Positions 1 to 9,576 are shown, counted from the first letter of the stretch. The stretch is DNA of 64,000 nt from Undaria pinnatifida (GCA_012845835.1 JABAKD010000029.1:12539892-12603891); one strand, 5' to 3'. Program-made: numbers and translations. The notes: generated by a model not told the origin, from the sequence alone.

Positions 1-570
1 TAAACTGCAGCAGCAGCTCCGGCCATGCGCTACGTCGGGCACAAAAACCAAACAAAAAAAATGTGTCATCGAAAAATTACAGCCTCTCAGGACGAGAGAG
101 CAGGAGCACGAGCGCGCGACGAACTATGTCAGAGTCCCAGTTCTCTGACCGCAGAGAACGCCAGGGTAGGAGGAGTCTCGCGGGCGTTTTCCACCGGCTA
201 GTTGTGCTGTAGTTGGGTTGGCTGTTGGAGTGCTGGTTGTCTGTGTGTTGTGCTGTGTTGTTCTGTTTTGTGGTGTGTTGTGTTGTGTGTGCGCTCGATC
301 CTCGTGAATGAACAAGGACTCCTTTTCAAGTAATAGTACGTAGAGGCATGCCGCTCCACGAGAGTGGGTCGCCTCTGACCACCGCCAACGTTTCTGATCG
401 TGTTGTACACGCAGGTTGATTAACCCGGGTTGGGGATACACCAAGCGGCTTGCTAGGTTGAGCGTTGCAATTACTGCGTGGGTGTTGTGCTGAGCTGCTG
501 CTGCAGAGTGTATGATGTTTCCTCGAGCTTTTGTCGTCTGAAATGCTGTTGTTTGCTGGAAAATACTCGG
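1..570. other. No gene recognised
   Basis: Short overlapping frames on both strands show no known domain and look like chance reading frames. The stretch around 225-290 is rich in TGTGTTG/TGTTGT and is low in complexity. I see nothing further that can be supported here. Confidence 0.5.
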
Positions 571-581
571 AAAATTGCTTC

Positions 582-621
582 AAATATGCACTTGGGCCAA
601 AATGTGCCCAAGTGCATATTT
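582..621. repeat. Perfect 16 bp inverted repeat (hairpin)
   Basis: The arms at 582-597 and 606-621 are perfectly complementary over 16 bp (left arm AAATATGCACTTGGGC) and are separated by an 8 nt spacer. There is no T-run after it on either strand, so it is not terminator-like. It could be a short inverted repeat or a small-RNA hairpin. No function can be assigned. Confidence 0.7.
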
Positions 622-880
622 TGGGAAAATCCACATCTCACCGTGGTCTGCCGTGGTCGTTAGGTCGGTAAAGTAGACCTATTTTTTAGACATTTAAAAC
701 ACGATAGGGCTTAATTTGGTTTAGAACCTAAAATATAGGCATATCGTCAGGCTTAAATACGTCTACTACACACACGGTGGAACTTTAGTCCTCGCACGTA
801 CATCGGGGTGGCATCAAAATGTATTTGCGAGAGAATTTTCCCGCACTGCTAGACGCGGGCGCGGTGTATATGTACCCGCT

Positions 881-1054
881 GCAACGACGTGAACTATGTC
901 ATTACTGTGAGTTCTCCCTCACAATTGACACGGTGGTTACCATACAGCAGTAGCGAAACCTGTATAAAGAGATATAAAGTAGCAACACAACCCAAGCAAA
1001 AGTAACGATGTGCACACAACAGACCATATCGGCAACAAACATCGGTATAAACTG
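881..1054 (+). repeat. Direct repeat copy 1 (promoter plus first codons of the OTU gene)
   Basis: This 174 bp segment recurs at 1280-1452 with only a few substitutions and one single-base deletion. It carries TATAAA at 963-968 and the ATG at 1008. The spacing between the copies is about 399 bp. The duplicated block therefore includes promoter, leader and the first codons of the OTU-like gene. It could also be read as a short pair of terminal direct repeats, but no element lies between the copies. Confidence 0.75.
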
Positions 1055-1106
1055 TCTACGATCACAGCAGCAGCAAGCAACCGCAGAGAGCGGCAATAAT
1101 ATATAG
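1008..1106 (+). pseudogene. Truncated 5' copy of the OTU-like gene
   Basis: This 32-codon frame begins with the same residues, MCTQQTISAT, as the full ORF at 1406. It then diverges into a Gln-rich stretch and stops at 1104-1106. It starts at the ATG about 40 bp after a TATAAA motif, exactly as in the full gene. I read it as a tandem 5' duplication that lost the catalytic domain. It may still be transcribed, but a 32-residue product is unlikely to be a working protease. Confidence 0.5.
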
Positions 1107-1279
1107 ATCATAAAAAATCAAATTTTATTGAGAACGGGATTTTTTTCTGGATGGACCGAGGAGAATAAATACACCAGACCTTTACTCTCATCAAAAGAAC
1201 ATACACAGCGGTTTTACAATAGAGCACCACCAGCAAGCAGCACGTAGTCCATAGACTCTAAGAGTTTATTGCCATATGA
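1055..1279. other. Spacer between the duplicated 5' ends
   Basis: This AT-rich spacer contains an AATAAA motif at about 1165, which could serve as a polyadenylation signal for a transcript starting in the first promoter copy. No other feature is seen. Confidence 0.35.
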
Positions 1280-1452
1280 GCAACGACGGGAACTATGTCA
1301 TTACTGTGAGTCTCCCTCACAATTGACACGGTGGTTACCATACAGCAGTAGCGAAACCTGTATAAAGAGATATAAAGTAGCAACACAACTCAAGCAAAAG
1401 TAACGATGTGCACACAACAGACCATATCGGCAACAATCATCGGTATAAACTG
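1280..1452 (+). repeat. Direct repeat copy 2 (promoter and start of the full OTU ORF)
   Basis: This is the second copy of the 881-1054 segment, about 96% identical by eye. It supplies the TATAAA box and the ATG used by the complete 215-codon ORF. Confidence 0.75.
1361..1366 (+). promoter_or_regulatory. Putative TATA box of the OTU-like gene
   Basis: TATAAA lies 40 bp before the ATG at 1406 and is followed by a second TATAAA-like motif. It is conserved in the duplicated upstream copy at 963-968. The spacing implies a very short 5' leader if this box is used. Confidence 0.45.
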
Positions 1453-2053
1453 CGCGCGGGGAAAAATACTGGGCACAGAAAACACACAACAAATTGACAC
1501 CAATGATTCCTCTAACAGCAGCGACAGCAGTACAAACCCATCAGACAGCGAAAATGATCAAGACAACAACAGCGGCAACAATAACAATTCTGGTCAATGG
1601 TCCATTATTCCCGAGATTGGTGATGGTGCATGTTTATTAAGATGTATCTCGCGTCGTGTGCACAACAACCCAGCTTTACATCACATCGTCCGTGCACATA
1701 TTATTGCCCACATCACAACCAATTTGTACACCGTTATCCCAGGATCAGGTTTCAACACTTTCCACGACAGCATCTTAGCTGGAGCAAATCAAGAACTTGT
1801 GGAAGTCGCTGGATCTCAACCTACTACATATTCGAGTGTTGAAGAGTATCTCCACTTCATGTCACAGCCTTACGCATATGCTACAAACGTAGAATTAATT
1901 GCTGCCACGCAGTTATACGGAGTGGACTTTCGAATAACTTATCACACCGAGCCTCAGCAATATCCCAACCCTCCTCCTCTGAATGTCTGTGATATCTTAT
2001 ATCATCCACATTCTTTCCACTACGCATCCCTCCGATATACACCTTCTGCATAA
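1406..2053 (+). CDS. OTU-like cysteine protease (deubiquitinase family)
   Basis: The product has 215 residues. Residues about 30-70 are a low-complexity Asn/Ser/Asp-rich linker. The rest resembles an OTU domain: GDGACLLRCIS at about residue 73 carries the Asp and nucleophilic Cys of the DGxC box, YATNVELIAATQLYGV matches the central helix, and SFHYASLR near the C-terminus supplies the catalytic His. OTU proteases cleave ubiquitin or ubiquitin-like conjugates and occur in cellular genes, large DNA viruses and some retroelements. The domain is small but has all three landmarks in order. The start is set by the TATA box 40 bp upstream and by the duplicated 5' copy that begins identically. No intron is needed. 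A cellular, viral or element-borne origin cannot be decided from this window. Confidence 0.75.
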   Translation: MCTQQTISATIIGINCARGKILGTENTQQIDTNDSSNSSDSSTNPSDSENDQDNNSGNNNNSGQWSIIPEIGDGACLLRCISRRVHNNPALHHIVRAHIIAHITTNLYTVIPGSGFNTFHDSILAGANQELVEVAGSQPTTYSSVEEYLHFMSQPYAYATNVELIAATQLYGVDFRITYHTEPQQYPNPPPLNVCDILYHPHSFHYASLRYTPSA

Positions 2054-2510
2054 ATACTTCATAATTAGTTGTAGTCATTCGACTTGCGTCGCCCCCGGGA
2101 GGCACGTGTCCACCTCCCGAAGGGGAACCTTGTACGAGTATACACTTTCCAAGTATATAGAAGCATAGACTATATCGTATACGAATTGTACATATTTTAC
2201 TTTTTCAGCACTGACACACCTGCACCTGCCATGTGGCTTGTAGAAAAAAAAAACAAATAGCCGAAGAACCCACGTTGCACGAGCATATCGACGACAAGCA
2301 AGGATGCCCAACGAGTGTTAGACGAGCAAACACGCTTTTATCGAACAAAAATCAAGCTAAAGATGGAACAAAGAGCGAGCATGAGTCGAGCTTATCCGTG
2401 CAAAACTGGCATAAATCGCGAGCTTATTACCAGTTTTTGAGACTATGCCCGCAAAAAAACAAAATTATATTCAGAAAAAAAAGAGCTTATTGGGTAAGGC
2501 CCTAGTACAG
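2054..2510. other. Downstream flank of the OTU gene
   Basis: No coding feature is supported. A stretch near 2108-2147 (CCCGAAGGGG then TTGTACGAGT) has a diverged partner near 13410-13445, so a short dispersed repeat may be present. AT-rich sequence at 2140-2260 could hold the OTU 3' UTR. Confidence 0.3.
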
Positions 2511-3305
2511 GTGGGTCGTATTTGAGTAGATTCGGTGAAGATTCATCACATACGCACCATCGCCTAGACCTAGCACCACGCGTATAGCCAACCCCTACAT
2601 CTATGCGACCTAAAGCCCTCCCCCCCCGCCCCCGCCCCCCCCCGCCACATTCCTCCCCTCCCCCACAAGAAATATTCATAGTTTCAACGCAAAAATAGAC
2701 TTGCCACACCCGTCCCCTCCCCCCCCTCCCCCCCTCCAGCCCCCCTTTTGGTCAAAATCAGCCCCACACGTCCTTGATAACTCCGCCCTCCCCTCACCGG
2801 ATATTCGACTTACAGGATTCACTTGATAACTGATGCATTTCCTTCCACAGCTGTCAGATTTCCCCCCCCCTCAGAAACGGGTTTTATAGTTTCCGCGCAC
2901 AGACTGCCTAACATCACCCTGTTGACCCTGATAGCTACACTGTAGTTGCAAGGGGAGTCGCTGACCTATATCCTTAATGAGGACACACAACCCGTAATGC
3001 GCGCGATCGGAGTATCACATACAGCTTGCAAAGATGAGTTTCGACAAAATATTCGATCTCACAGCTGGAGTGTATTTTAATTTTTATAATATACTGATAC
3101 TGCTGTAGCCCACATTCGAAAAGGTTCGTTGTGCACCCCAACCATGCGCGTTGGACACGCGCGAGAAGTGGAGGGCTTCATATTGACCAAGGAATATGAT
3201 TCCCATTCCATATCTGAGTTAGACCCCCGCCAAAGGAGTCATCCGCGGCCATTAGGCTTCAGCAAATAGCTGTAACCATACTGCGCCGTGATCCTGTCAA
3301 GAAAT
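2511..3305. repeat. Segmental duplication copy 1, interrupted by a modular repeat
   Basis: The flanks 2511-2551 and 3116-3305 together match the continuous segment 4222-4440. Shared landmarks are TATTTGAG, ATTCGGTGAA, then AAGGTTCGTTGTGCACCCCA and TAGGCTTCAGCAAAT. In this copy they are split by the modular repeat at 2552-3110. The duplication is diverged at roughly one base in six. Confidence 0.7.
2552..3110 (-). mobile_element. Modular repeat, inverted copy, with empty-site evidence
   Basis: The order is C-module start, C-runs, tail, core and head, reading head-to-tail on the minus strand. It sits inside a duplicated sequence whose other copy (4222-4440) lacks it. CACAT at 2547-2551 and again at 3111-3115 flanks it and looks like a 5 bp target-site duplication. 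The head side ends in the AT-rich sequence typical of the family, near 3085-3095. Confidence 0.65.
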
Positions 3306-3390
3306 ACCATACTATACAGCCCCATGATATACCGTAAACTACACAAGATAACACACCCCCGGTGATACATTTGAGCGCTTGAAAATATTA

Positions 3391-4008
3391 TCACCGGGTG
3401 TGGTATCCTGTGGGGGGTGTGGTATCTTGTGTAGCCCCGGTGATAGAGTGCTGGTCGCGGCGGCCCCCAGGGGGTGTGATAAACCAGGGGGTGTGATAGC
3501 ACGTCCGACCACCCACAGGGTACGTTTGGGGGTGTGATAAATGTGGGGGTGTGATAAACCAGGGGGTGTGATAGCACGTCCGAACACCTACAGGGTGTGT
3601 TTGGGGGTGTGATAAATGAGGGGGTGTGATAAACCAGGGGGTGTGATAACCTCCGAACACCCACAGGTCATGCTTGGGGAGGGATACCGAAACACTCCTT
3701 GTAGAGTTGAGCCGCTGCTGGTGAGGCGATGCGGGGGCTGTCATGTTGGTGCCTGCTGCTGCTGCTGCTGGTAGATCAGCAGCAGCAGCAGGAGGACTCG
3801 TGGCAGGAGTCGCTTGTGTAGGAGAAGTGCGCTCGTGTTGAAAGAACGACGTGATCTGCGGCGCCTGCTGTACTGCTGTGGTCGAAGCAGTTGTCGGAGA
3901 AGCGGGGGCACTTGCAGCGGCATTCTGCTCTCCCTCAACGTTCATGTTCTTGGAGGTCTCCACACGGGGTGTTCCCCCCGCACACAGGGTGTGGTGTTGT
4001 GTGCCCAC
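3391..4008 (-). CDS. ORF within the inverted-repeat element, low-complexity, uncertain
   Basis: The frame has 205 codons. Its N-terminal half is Ala/Thr/Pro-rich and includes APQITSFFQ, which resembles the ITSFF-type motif of PCNA-binding peptides and of the N-termini of some transposase-like proteins. From about residue 115 it runs into the minisatellite, giving repeated YHTPWFITPPHLSHP units. The C-terminal half is therefore probably just translated repeat. It could be a captured host or transposase exon fragment. No catalytic domain is seen. Confidence 0.25.
   Translation of the reverse strand: MGTQHHTLCAGGTPRVETSKNMNVEGEQNAAASAPASPTTASTTAVQQAPQITSFFQHERTSPTQATPATSPPAAAADLPAAAAAGTNMTAPASPHQQRLNSTRSVSVSLPKHDLWVFGGYHTPWFITPPHLSHPQTHPVGVRTCYHTPWFITPPHLSHPQTYPVGGRTCYHTPWFITPPGGRRDQHSITGATQDTTPPTGYHTR
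3475..3668. repeat. Minisatellite inside the inverted-repeat element
   Basis: A unit of roughly 95 bp is repeated about twice. It is built from shorter GGGGGTGTGATAAACCA motifs with AGCACGTCCGA in between. It lies in the left half of the 3330-4221 element. Confidence 0.7.
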
Positions 4009-4221
4009 GGAGCAGATGTTCTATGAGCCCGGTGGTAGAAAGGAGGGGCCCCGTGAATGTATGCGGCGTAACTAAAATTATCACCGGGGTGTGGTATCTT
4101 GTGTAGCCCCGGTGGTAAATCGATGGTTGCAAAAATGTGCCCAAAATTTTCACCGGGGTGTCGTATTCTGTGGGGGGTGTGGTATCTTATGTGGGTGTGT
4201 TATCTTGTGTAGTTTACGGTA

Positions 4222-4440
4222 GGTCTTATTTGAGCTCCGATTCGGTGAATATTCGTGACATATAAAAGGTTCGTTGTGCACCCCAACCATACGCATTGGA
4301 CACGTGCGAGAAGTTGAGGGCTTCATGCTGGCAGAGGAATATTCTTGCCATTCCATATCGAAGCCAGACTCCAGCCAAAAGAGTCATCCCTGGCGAGTAG
4401 GCTTCAGCAAATCGCGAGAAAACCAGAACGCGCGGTGTGC
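4222..4440. repeat. Segmental duplication copy 2, uninterrupted (empty site)
   Basis: It begins immediately after the right terminal inverted repeat of the 3330-4221 element. It matches 2511-2551 joined directly to 3116-3305, with no modular repeat in between. It therefore serves as a paralogous empty site for the 2552-3110 insertion. Confidence 0.7.
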
Positions 4441-4654
4441 GATACAGTAGTCCACTATCCATAGACTTGGCCACTACGTACGCTCGACCGACAGGTCACC
4501 ACAGACTGGTAACCCTCCCGAGTCGGAGGCCACCGAAACATGACAAGGTCCCTGGCGTAGAGTAGGAACACATGACGTATAGCAACATTATCGTTATCAT
4601 AGTATTGCTATGATAATGCCGATAGCACATTAAAGGTAGTCCAGCCTGTGTCGA

Positions 4655-4730
4655 AGAACTATCGATTCGAACCGTGCATTCTCACACTAACTTCCACTGA
4701 ACCAACTCACAGGTATAGTGATGTGCACAT
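4655..4730 (-). repeat. tRNA-like repeat, copy 1
   Basis: On the minus strand a D-loop/A-box-like GAGTTGGTT is followed about 30 bp later by GGTTCGAATC, matching the Pol III B-box consensus. Short complementary ends (ACTAT/ATAGT) flank it. The T-stem does not pair well, so it is a tRNA-derived repeat or pseudogene rather than a working tRNA. Confidence 0.35.
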
Positions 4731-4774
4731 AGACTAAACGAACAAAACCAACAAAATTTGTCCCTTTCATGCTG

Positions 4775-4860
4775 CCCGATCAATATGGGTTCGAACCGTG
4801 CATCTCCCCCTAATTTCCTGTGAACCAACTCAAAAGCATAGTGTCAGGCAAACCAGCCTC
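4775..4860 (-). repeat. tRNA-like repeat, copy 2
   Basis: This second copy lies about 120 bp from the first in the same orientation, with the same GAGTTGGTT and GGTTCGAACC boxes around a variable middle. The tandem arrangement argues for a small Pol III-derived repeat. No clean cloverleaf can be drawn. Confidence 0.35.
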
Positions 4861-5394
4861 GCCCCTACTGCTGTACGAGTAGCTTGTAAATATAGGAAAT
4901 ACCTCGGAACGATGGCTCTGGGCCGTAACCAAGTGCACCAGGTCGCGGTCGTCCTGGCTCCCATCGTCCCCCACGGGCTCCGGTGTGCTGCTATTCCCCG
5001 TGGCCTCTCCCCCGGAGAGGACCCCACTGCCAGCTACCTGCCCCTTTTTCTTCTGTGCCGGAATTGGCGCAAACTTCGTGAGGATCGGTTGGAGTCGTAG
5101 GACGACTTCCAGCCTGGATCCCTTCCCACAACTCATGTTGTCGGGAGTGAAGACCCTGGTGACGTCTAGCGTCGGGGGCGCCCCCAGAATCGCTGTGAAA
5201 CACGGGAGTTGGCCCAGCGGAGTCGATGGGGTCACACGCACCGCCGTGTCGCGCCGAGGGTTCGGGAGAGGCAGCGGTGAAGCGGACGAAATCATCGAAA
5301 GCGCTGGAGACACCCCGGGTGCAGGGCCAGGTGCGGGCGTCGGAGCGGGTGTGGGCGCCCGGCCCGGCGTTGCCGACGAGCGCGTCCTGGGCAT
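4810..5394 (-). CDS. Hypothetical Pro/Ala-rich ORF
   Basis: The ORF has 194 codons in a locally GC-rich segment. It starts with MPRTRSSATPGRAPTPAP, a Pro/Ala dipeptide region, then a more mixed middle with KKK at about residue 114. A possible 5' splice site (CCGAG followed by GTATTT, near 4911) would end a first exon before the frame runs into the tRNA-like repeat. No domain is recognised. It might be the N-terminus of a host protein or of a retroelement Gag. Confidence 0.35.
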   Translation of the reverse strand: MPRTRSSATPGRAPTPAPTPAPGPAPGVSPALSMISSASPLPLPNPRRDTAVRVTPSTPLGQLPCFTAILGAPPTLDVTRVFTPDNMSCGKGSRLEVVLRLQPILTKFAPIPAQKKKGQVAGSGVLSGGEATGNSSTPEPVGDDGSQDDRDLVHLVTAQSHRSEVFPIFTSYSYSSRGEAGLPDTMLLSWFTGN

Positions 5395-5399
5395 CGTGT

Positions 5400-6620
5400 A
5401 TATCCTCTTAACTTTTTCCGCTCCTCGCTGGTATCTTGTCGAGGATTTCGGGGACTATAACACGAGTGAGCTCGCTTCATAGACATTCCTAGTAATTTGT
5501 AGCAAACATATAGTTCCAACTTTTGTGCCAACCGTGGGAACCTGAATTTGGTTGACGATATTACTGATTGATTTTTGTGCCAGTACAACCGATACTGACT
5601 GAGTCCAAAGCCGGCGCCCAGCCCTATCAGAAGGACTGTTGTTTGGTTGAGAACAAGATGCCGACTAATGAGTACAGTAGTTGGCCATAGCTGAGTTTTT
5701 CGGTCCGTTGATTGAGGTACCTCAAGGAGTTCCGCACTTTTGCATGTAATCAGCGCGGTGTTGGCTACCAATGTGTTTTCCGTCGAGGAAAACTGATGAG
5801 TCAGTTGGTTCGCTTACTTTACCATCCAACTATATCAACTACCGTAGTCGACTAATCAAGCTACTTCGCAACCCCAGACACAACCCCTTAAATAGCCTCA
5901 GCGCGTGTAGACTCATTTTGGGAAGGATAGTGCGGTATCCATGTCGTTCTTCCGGGCTACAGAGACCAATTGGTTTGCCGTACTGCTTCGCGATACTTGC
6001 TATTGAGAGCAACCGATCTGTGGAGGGCATATCTATAGAGTCATGTTGCGTGTGGGGAAACATAAGGATTAAAAGCGATTTCATCGACGGTGATTCTTAA
6101 CTGATACATTACTCAAAACATGTCCATTCCAATTTGCAATTTACTGCGTATAGCAAATATAGTCGATGTTTGCTTAGCTTATAGTCTATGCGGTTGTTCG
6201 TCTGTTTGCGGGTGCAGATTGTATTGCTTGTCGCTGTTTGGGCCAGGTACTGAGCTCTCTCGTGTTAAAACCTGAAAACATAATGCTTCCACCCTACCCT
6301 TTCCGTTGGTGGCCGCCCTCGTTTACCGATGTTACCGGGACAGCAGCAGCTGGAGCATTGCGGGAATACATGTCGTCTGTAGATACCCGGAAGCGCCAAC
6401 AAAGAGGGCACGACTTCCAGATAAAGTGTTGCAGAGTCTATCAACAGGCCTCGCCGCCTGTATAGACGGTTGCGAAAGCGTCTTGTAGAATCAGGATGGG
6501 CTGTCCACAGACCCGTGTACTAAGATTCGGACACGCGTGCATAGGTAACTTTAAAGTCGCAGTGTATCCGGTACGACTAGAGTAAAGCAGCACGATCGAT
6601 ATCGTGCAACAACATTGGCC
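5400..6620. other. No gene recognised
   Basis: Only short unrelated frames occur here. There is a 7 bp hairpin at 5775-5793 (arms GTTTTCC and GGAAAAC) next to CTGATGAG, but the remaining parts of a hammerhead core are missing. Nothing else can be supported. Confidence 0.4.
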
Positions 6621-6624
6621 AGCG

Positions 6625-6885
6625 CTAAACTTTGTCGATTACATCCACCAGTGCTGGTAGATGCCCGGGTCGGAGTAGATTCACAGAAGAGAGCTCATGA
6701 CGTACAAGCAGGGAAAGAAAACATTGCATATTACTATCGAGAGCTCGAAGAACAAGTGCCACACAAGGAGCCACAAAATTGGAATCATCGATATAAACAT
6801 CATCCATTGTATATTTGTGGAAAAACCCCACAAATACGGTTACATGTATATCTCGACACCGAGTATGTGAGCATCCTCAACAGCC
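6625..6885 (-). pseudogene. Copia gag-like fragment, isolated copy
   Basis: About 260 bp here matches 12231-12487. Shared landmarks are GATGCCCGGGTCGGAGTAG and ATATCTCGACACCGAGTA. Both translate on the minus strand to NLLRPGHLPxLVDxID. The copy at 12.2 kb lies just upstream, in element orientation, of a recognisable Copia protease, so this is probably a detached piece of the same gag region. Confidence 0.5.
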
Positions 6886-6889
6886 CCCC

Positions 6890-7500
6890 TGCTCCTTACT
6901 CGGGGAACGGAAAAACACAACATCGTTCTTCATACTACGGTGATTCAAGCTACGATATACCATGCATTAATATCCAATATTGCACTCAAAAACCAATTTA
7001 CGGGAAAAAAATGAACCTTAGATTCAACCATACACCAAATCCACGATGTTCAAGATCAATACTATCCAAGATCAATCCCGTAGTCATCATTCCGCTACCC
7101 TAACTAGGGGCGTCTGCCCCGGTAATCACACGGTCTTCAGCTGTTGAAACAGGGTTGAACCAACTGTGCCATGCGCATATCTCCAACATCTTCAAAGGCT
7201 CAAACCTCAAACCTCGAAATAAAATATATCTCAAAATCCCGAAACATAATAGTATATCTGCGAATACCAAAACCCAGAATTCTCAGTTTTGTGAAGCTGA
7301 TTTTCTACTTGGGTAACGGAACGTTGGTCTGGGTGTCTGCCTGTCTGTCTGTCCGTCCACGTCCTTTACATATTTGGGACTTGTGTGCCCATGATCGACA
7401 TATTAATCCGTTACAGATAAGACCCACATGCACTTGTTTGGAACTTGTGGGCCGATGATCGATACGTTCGTTCGGTACATAAACTAGATTGCAATTCCCT
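6890..7500. other. No gene recognised
   Basis: Short overlapping frames without known motifs. The stretch around 7325-7365 is CTGTCTGTC-rich. Nothing further can be supported. Confidence 0.35.
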
Positions 7501-7504
7501 ACCT

Positions 7505-8000
7505 TAACATGCCCCCGCGCTGCCATACCACACCGTACCATACCAAACGATACCGTGCCACACTCACCAGACCAGATCAGGCCATACCTGACCATATCGT
7601 CCTATACCACGCCATCTCCTTTCCCGCACCATACCGGACCGAAGCATACAATGCCACCCCATCTCATTTCCCGCGCCATACCGGACCATACGATACTATC
7701 CCATACAGCATCTCATTTCCTTCCTGGATCACTCTCCATACAATTCCAACTCATACCAGACAATACTGTACTGTATACCACACCATTCCATTTGTCACCC
7801 GGGGTCGCTCTCTCACTAATGAGAAGATATAATCCTGCCATATCGTACCGTACCATAACATACCAAACAATACCGTACTAGATACCACTCGCCCATACCC
7901 TGCCGTACCGTCACATGAATAGCTACATGCCACCTTACCAGACCATGCCCCGGTACCACAGCATGCAACCAAAGAAATACAATACCTTGACATTCCCATA
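7505..8000. repeat. Degenerate CATACC/CCGTAC short-motif repeat
   Basis: About 500 bp are built from variants of CATACC, ACCGTACC and CCATACCG with no fixed period. The overlapping open frames are by-products of the repeat. A similar tract with the complementary motif GGATACCGT lies at 51.7-51.96 kb. Confidence 0.7.
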
Positions 8001-8149
8001 CCGTACCTGTTTACCCTCCTTGGTTTGGTGTCAGATCCAGTATATATTCCCCCACAAAGACCCAAACCCTGACAATAGCGTGCGGTTTGCAATTTAGTGC
8101 TGCAATTCTAGGATTGATTACAAGGAGATCTCATCCACCCACAAGCCCA

Positions 8150-8245
8150 AAACAACTAACCACCCACCCACCCACCAGCCCACATACCAGACCACCACAC
8201 ACATAAACCCGTTACCGACGAAGCTACCCAACCAGCCACAAGTAG
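8150..8245. repeat. Short (CCCA)n-like tract
   Basis: CCACCCACCCACCCACC and related A/C-rich sequence lie at about 8157-8180, with diverged flanks. Simple-sequence repeat. Confidence 0.5.
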
Positions 8246-8428
8246 GCTCTTTTCCCACCTCCCTATGGCGGCGCGCGCCTTCGTTTTCATTTTAGCTCAA
8301 AACGCAGAATCTCATTGCTCAACAAACAGAATATTAAATCACCAAATCAGAACCCAGCTCAACTTTGGAAGATATATTACATGCATGTGTCAAGTACGTA
8401 ATGTATCGAAGGAGAGCCCACTCAAACA

Positions 8429-9576
8429 TCACATTCTCAGCGTTAACCAACTCATATTGATGACGAAGTTCCTGAAGAAACGGAATGGATCCTTGCTATT
8501 AATAAGCGGTTTCGTTAAGAAATCATCGCGTTGGAACTTCGACTGAACATGAGATACACAAAACTCTCCCTTTTCGGCAATCTCTTGCAGGAATCGTGGC
8601 GTACACCGATGTGCTTCGAGCAAGAGTTGGCTTCGGGGTTAATCCCCGTATCTGAATCGCACTGCTGTCGTCCTCAAAAACCCTGGATGCACGGATCCCC
8701 AAACTCAAGCAGCAAAACACGTCACACAGACCGCGGCAAAATTGCCCCCCTAAAACCGTCCGTCATTAAAGCGTACTCCACCCCACTCGAGGAGAGTGTG
8801 GTGCGCTCCTGCGTCCTAGAATCCAGTGTATGGTCGCACCCCGGTTCCACCCGATACAGACTTCCGCCAAGTTTCTTTGGGGGCATAGGCTGCGTCCGTG
8901 TAAACCATTAGCTGACGCCACTGCCCCTCTGGAACGTGACGCCGTAGCCACTCGAGGCATTCACATTTCTAAAATCCCTCTCGCGGCCTTCCAGTGCTTT
9001 TGCTTGGGGGGAGTGCTCAGACCTCGCCACCGTCCTCACAGCGTTCAAGATGTCGGGTCTCGGCTGGTTAGCCAGCCACACCAAACCCCTTACCAGTTCG
9101 CGAAACGGCCACACACCATCGGGTTTGTTCTCGTCAAACTTCTCAAGCAAAACGTCGGTCGGGAGTAGGGTGTTCATACCTGCGGTCGTGTCAAATTGAA
9201 GGACCGTCTTGTCGATAAAATACTTCTGCGAGACCGTCAAAAGACCCGCAACCTTATCTCGGAAATAGTGACAACCAGCGTGCCATTATAGCTCGCCAAG
9301 GTTATTGATGGGGACAAGATTGCCCAAGTCCTCTCGAAAAACCGGTCACATATCTCTTTACGTTCTACCGCGAAAATTTCATCCCCGTGCACCACTGCAA
9401 TGACGAAAACATACCCTGCCTCGACCAATCTTAAACCTCAAGGATGCGCAAGGCTGTGCTGAAAACCAAGGCCCTTCACATGGGTGAATAGAAGTTTGTG
9501 CCAAGACCTCCACGCTCTGCTTCAGACCTTGCAGACTGCGATTAAGTCTTACTACTTTGCCACTAGAGAGTTCCAC
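8429..9576 (-). pseudogene. Copia reverse transcriptase and RNase H remnants
   Basis: Several frames together match the C-terminal half of the intact Copia polyprotein. LNRSLQGLKQS corresponds to its NKALYGLKQS, VVHGDEIFAV corresponds to its VVHVDDIKIA box, LVWLANQPRPDILNAVRTVA corresponds to its LMWIANQTRPDISNAVRAIA, and near 8430-8620 EKGEFCVSHVQSKFQRDDF aligns with the end of RNase H. The second Asp of the catalytic pair reads Glu. Frameshifts at about 9240 and 9400 separate the pieces. The product cannot be functional. Confidence 0.75.

Larger units (their letters stand above)
3330..4221. mobile_element. 892 bp element with perfect 29 bp terminal inverted repeats
   Basis: Bases 3330-3358 (beginning TACCGTAAACTACACAAG) are the exact reverse complement of 4193-4221. 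Subterminal sequence contains many copies, in both orientations, of GTGTGGTATCTTGTGTAG and CACCGGGGTG. Multiple subterminal repeats are typical of non-autonomous cut-and-paste DNA transposons. No transposase domain is recognised. A target-site duplication is not evident. The element lies exactly between the two copies of a segmental duplication. Confidence 0.75.

Noticed and set aside
881-1452. Short LTR pair around a small element
   Set aside because: The direct repeats carry the promoter and start codon of a gene that extends beyond the second copy, and the interval has no element features. A tandem 5' duplication explains it better.
5775-5810. Hammerhead ribozyme candidate (CTGATGAG next to a 7 bp hairpin)
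   Set aside because: The conserved GAAA segment and the enclosing stems are absent at the needed positions.
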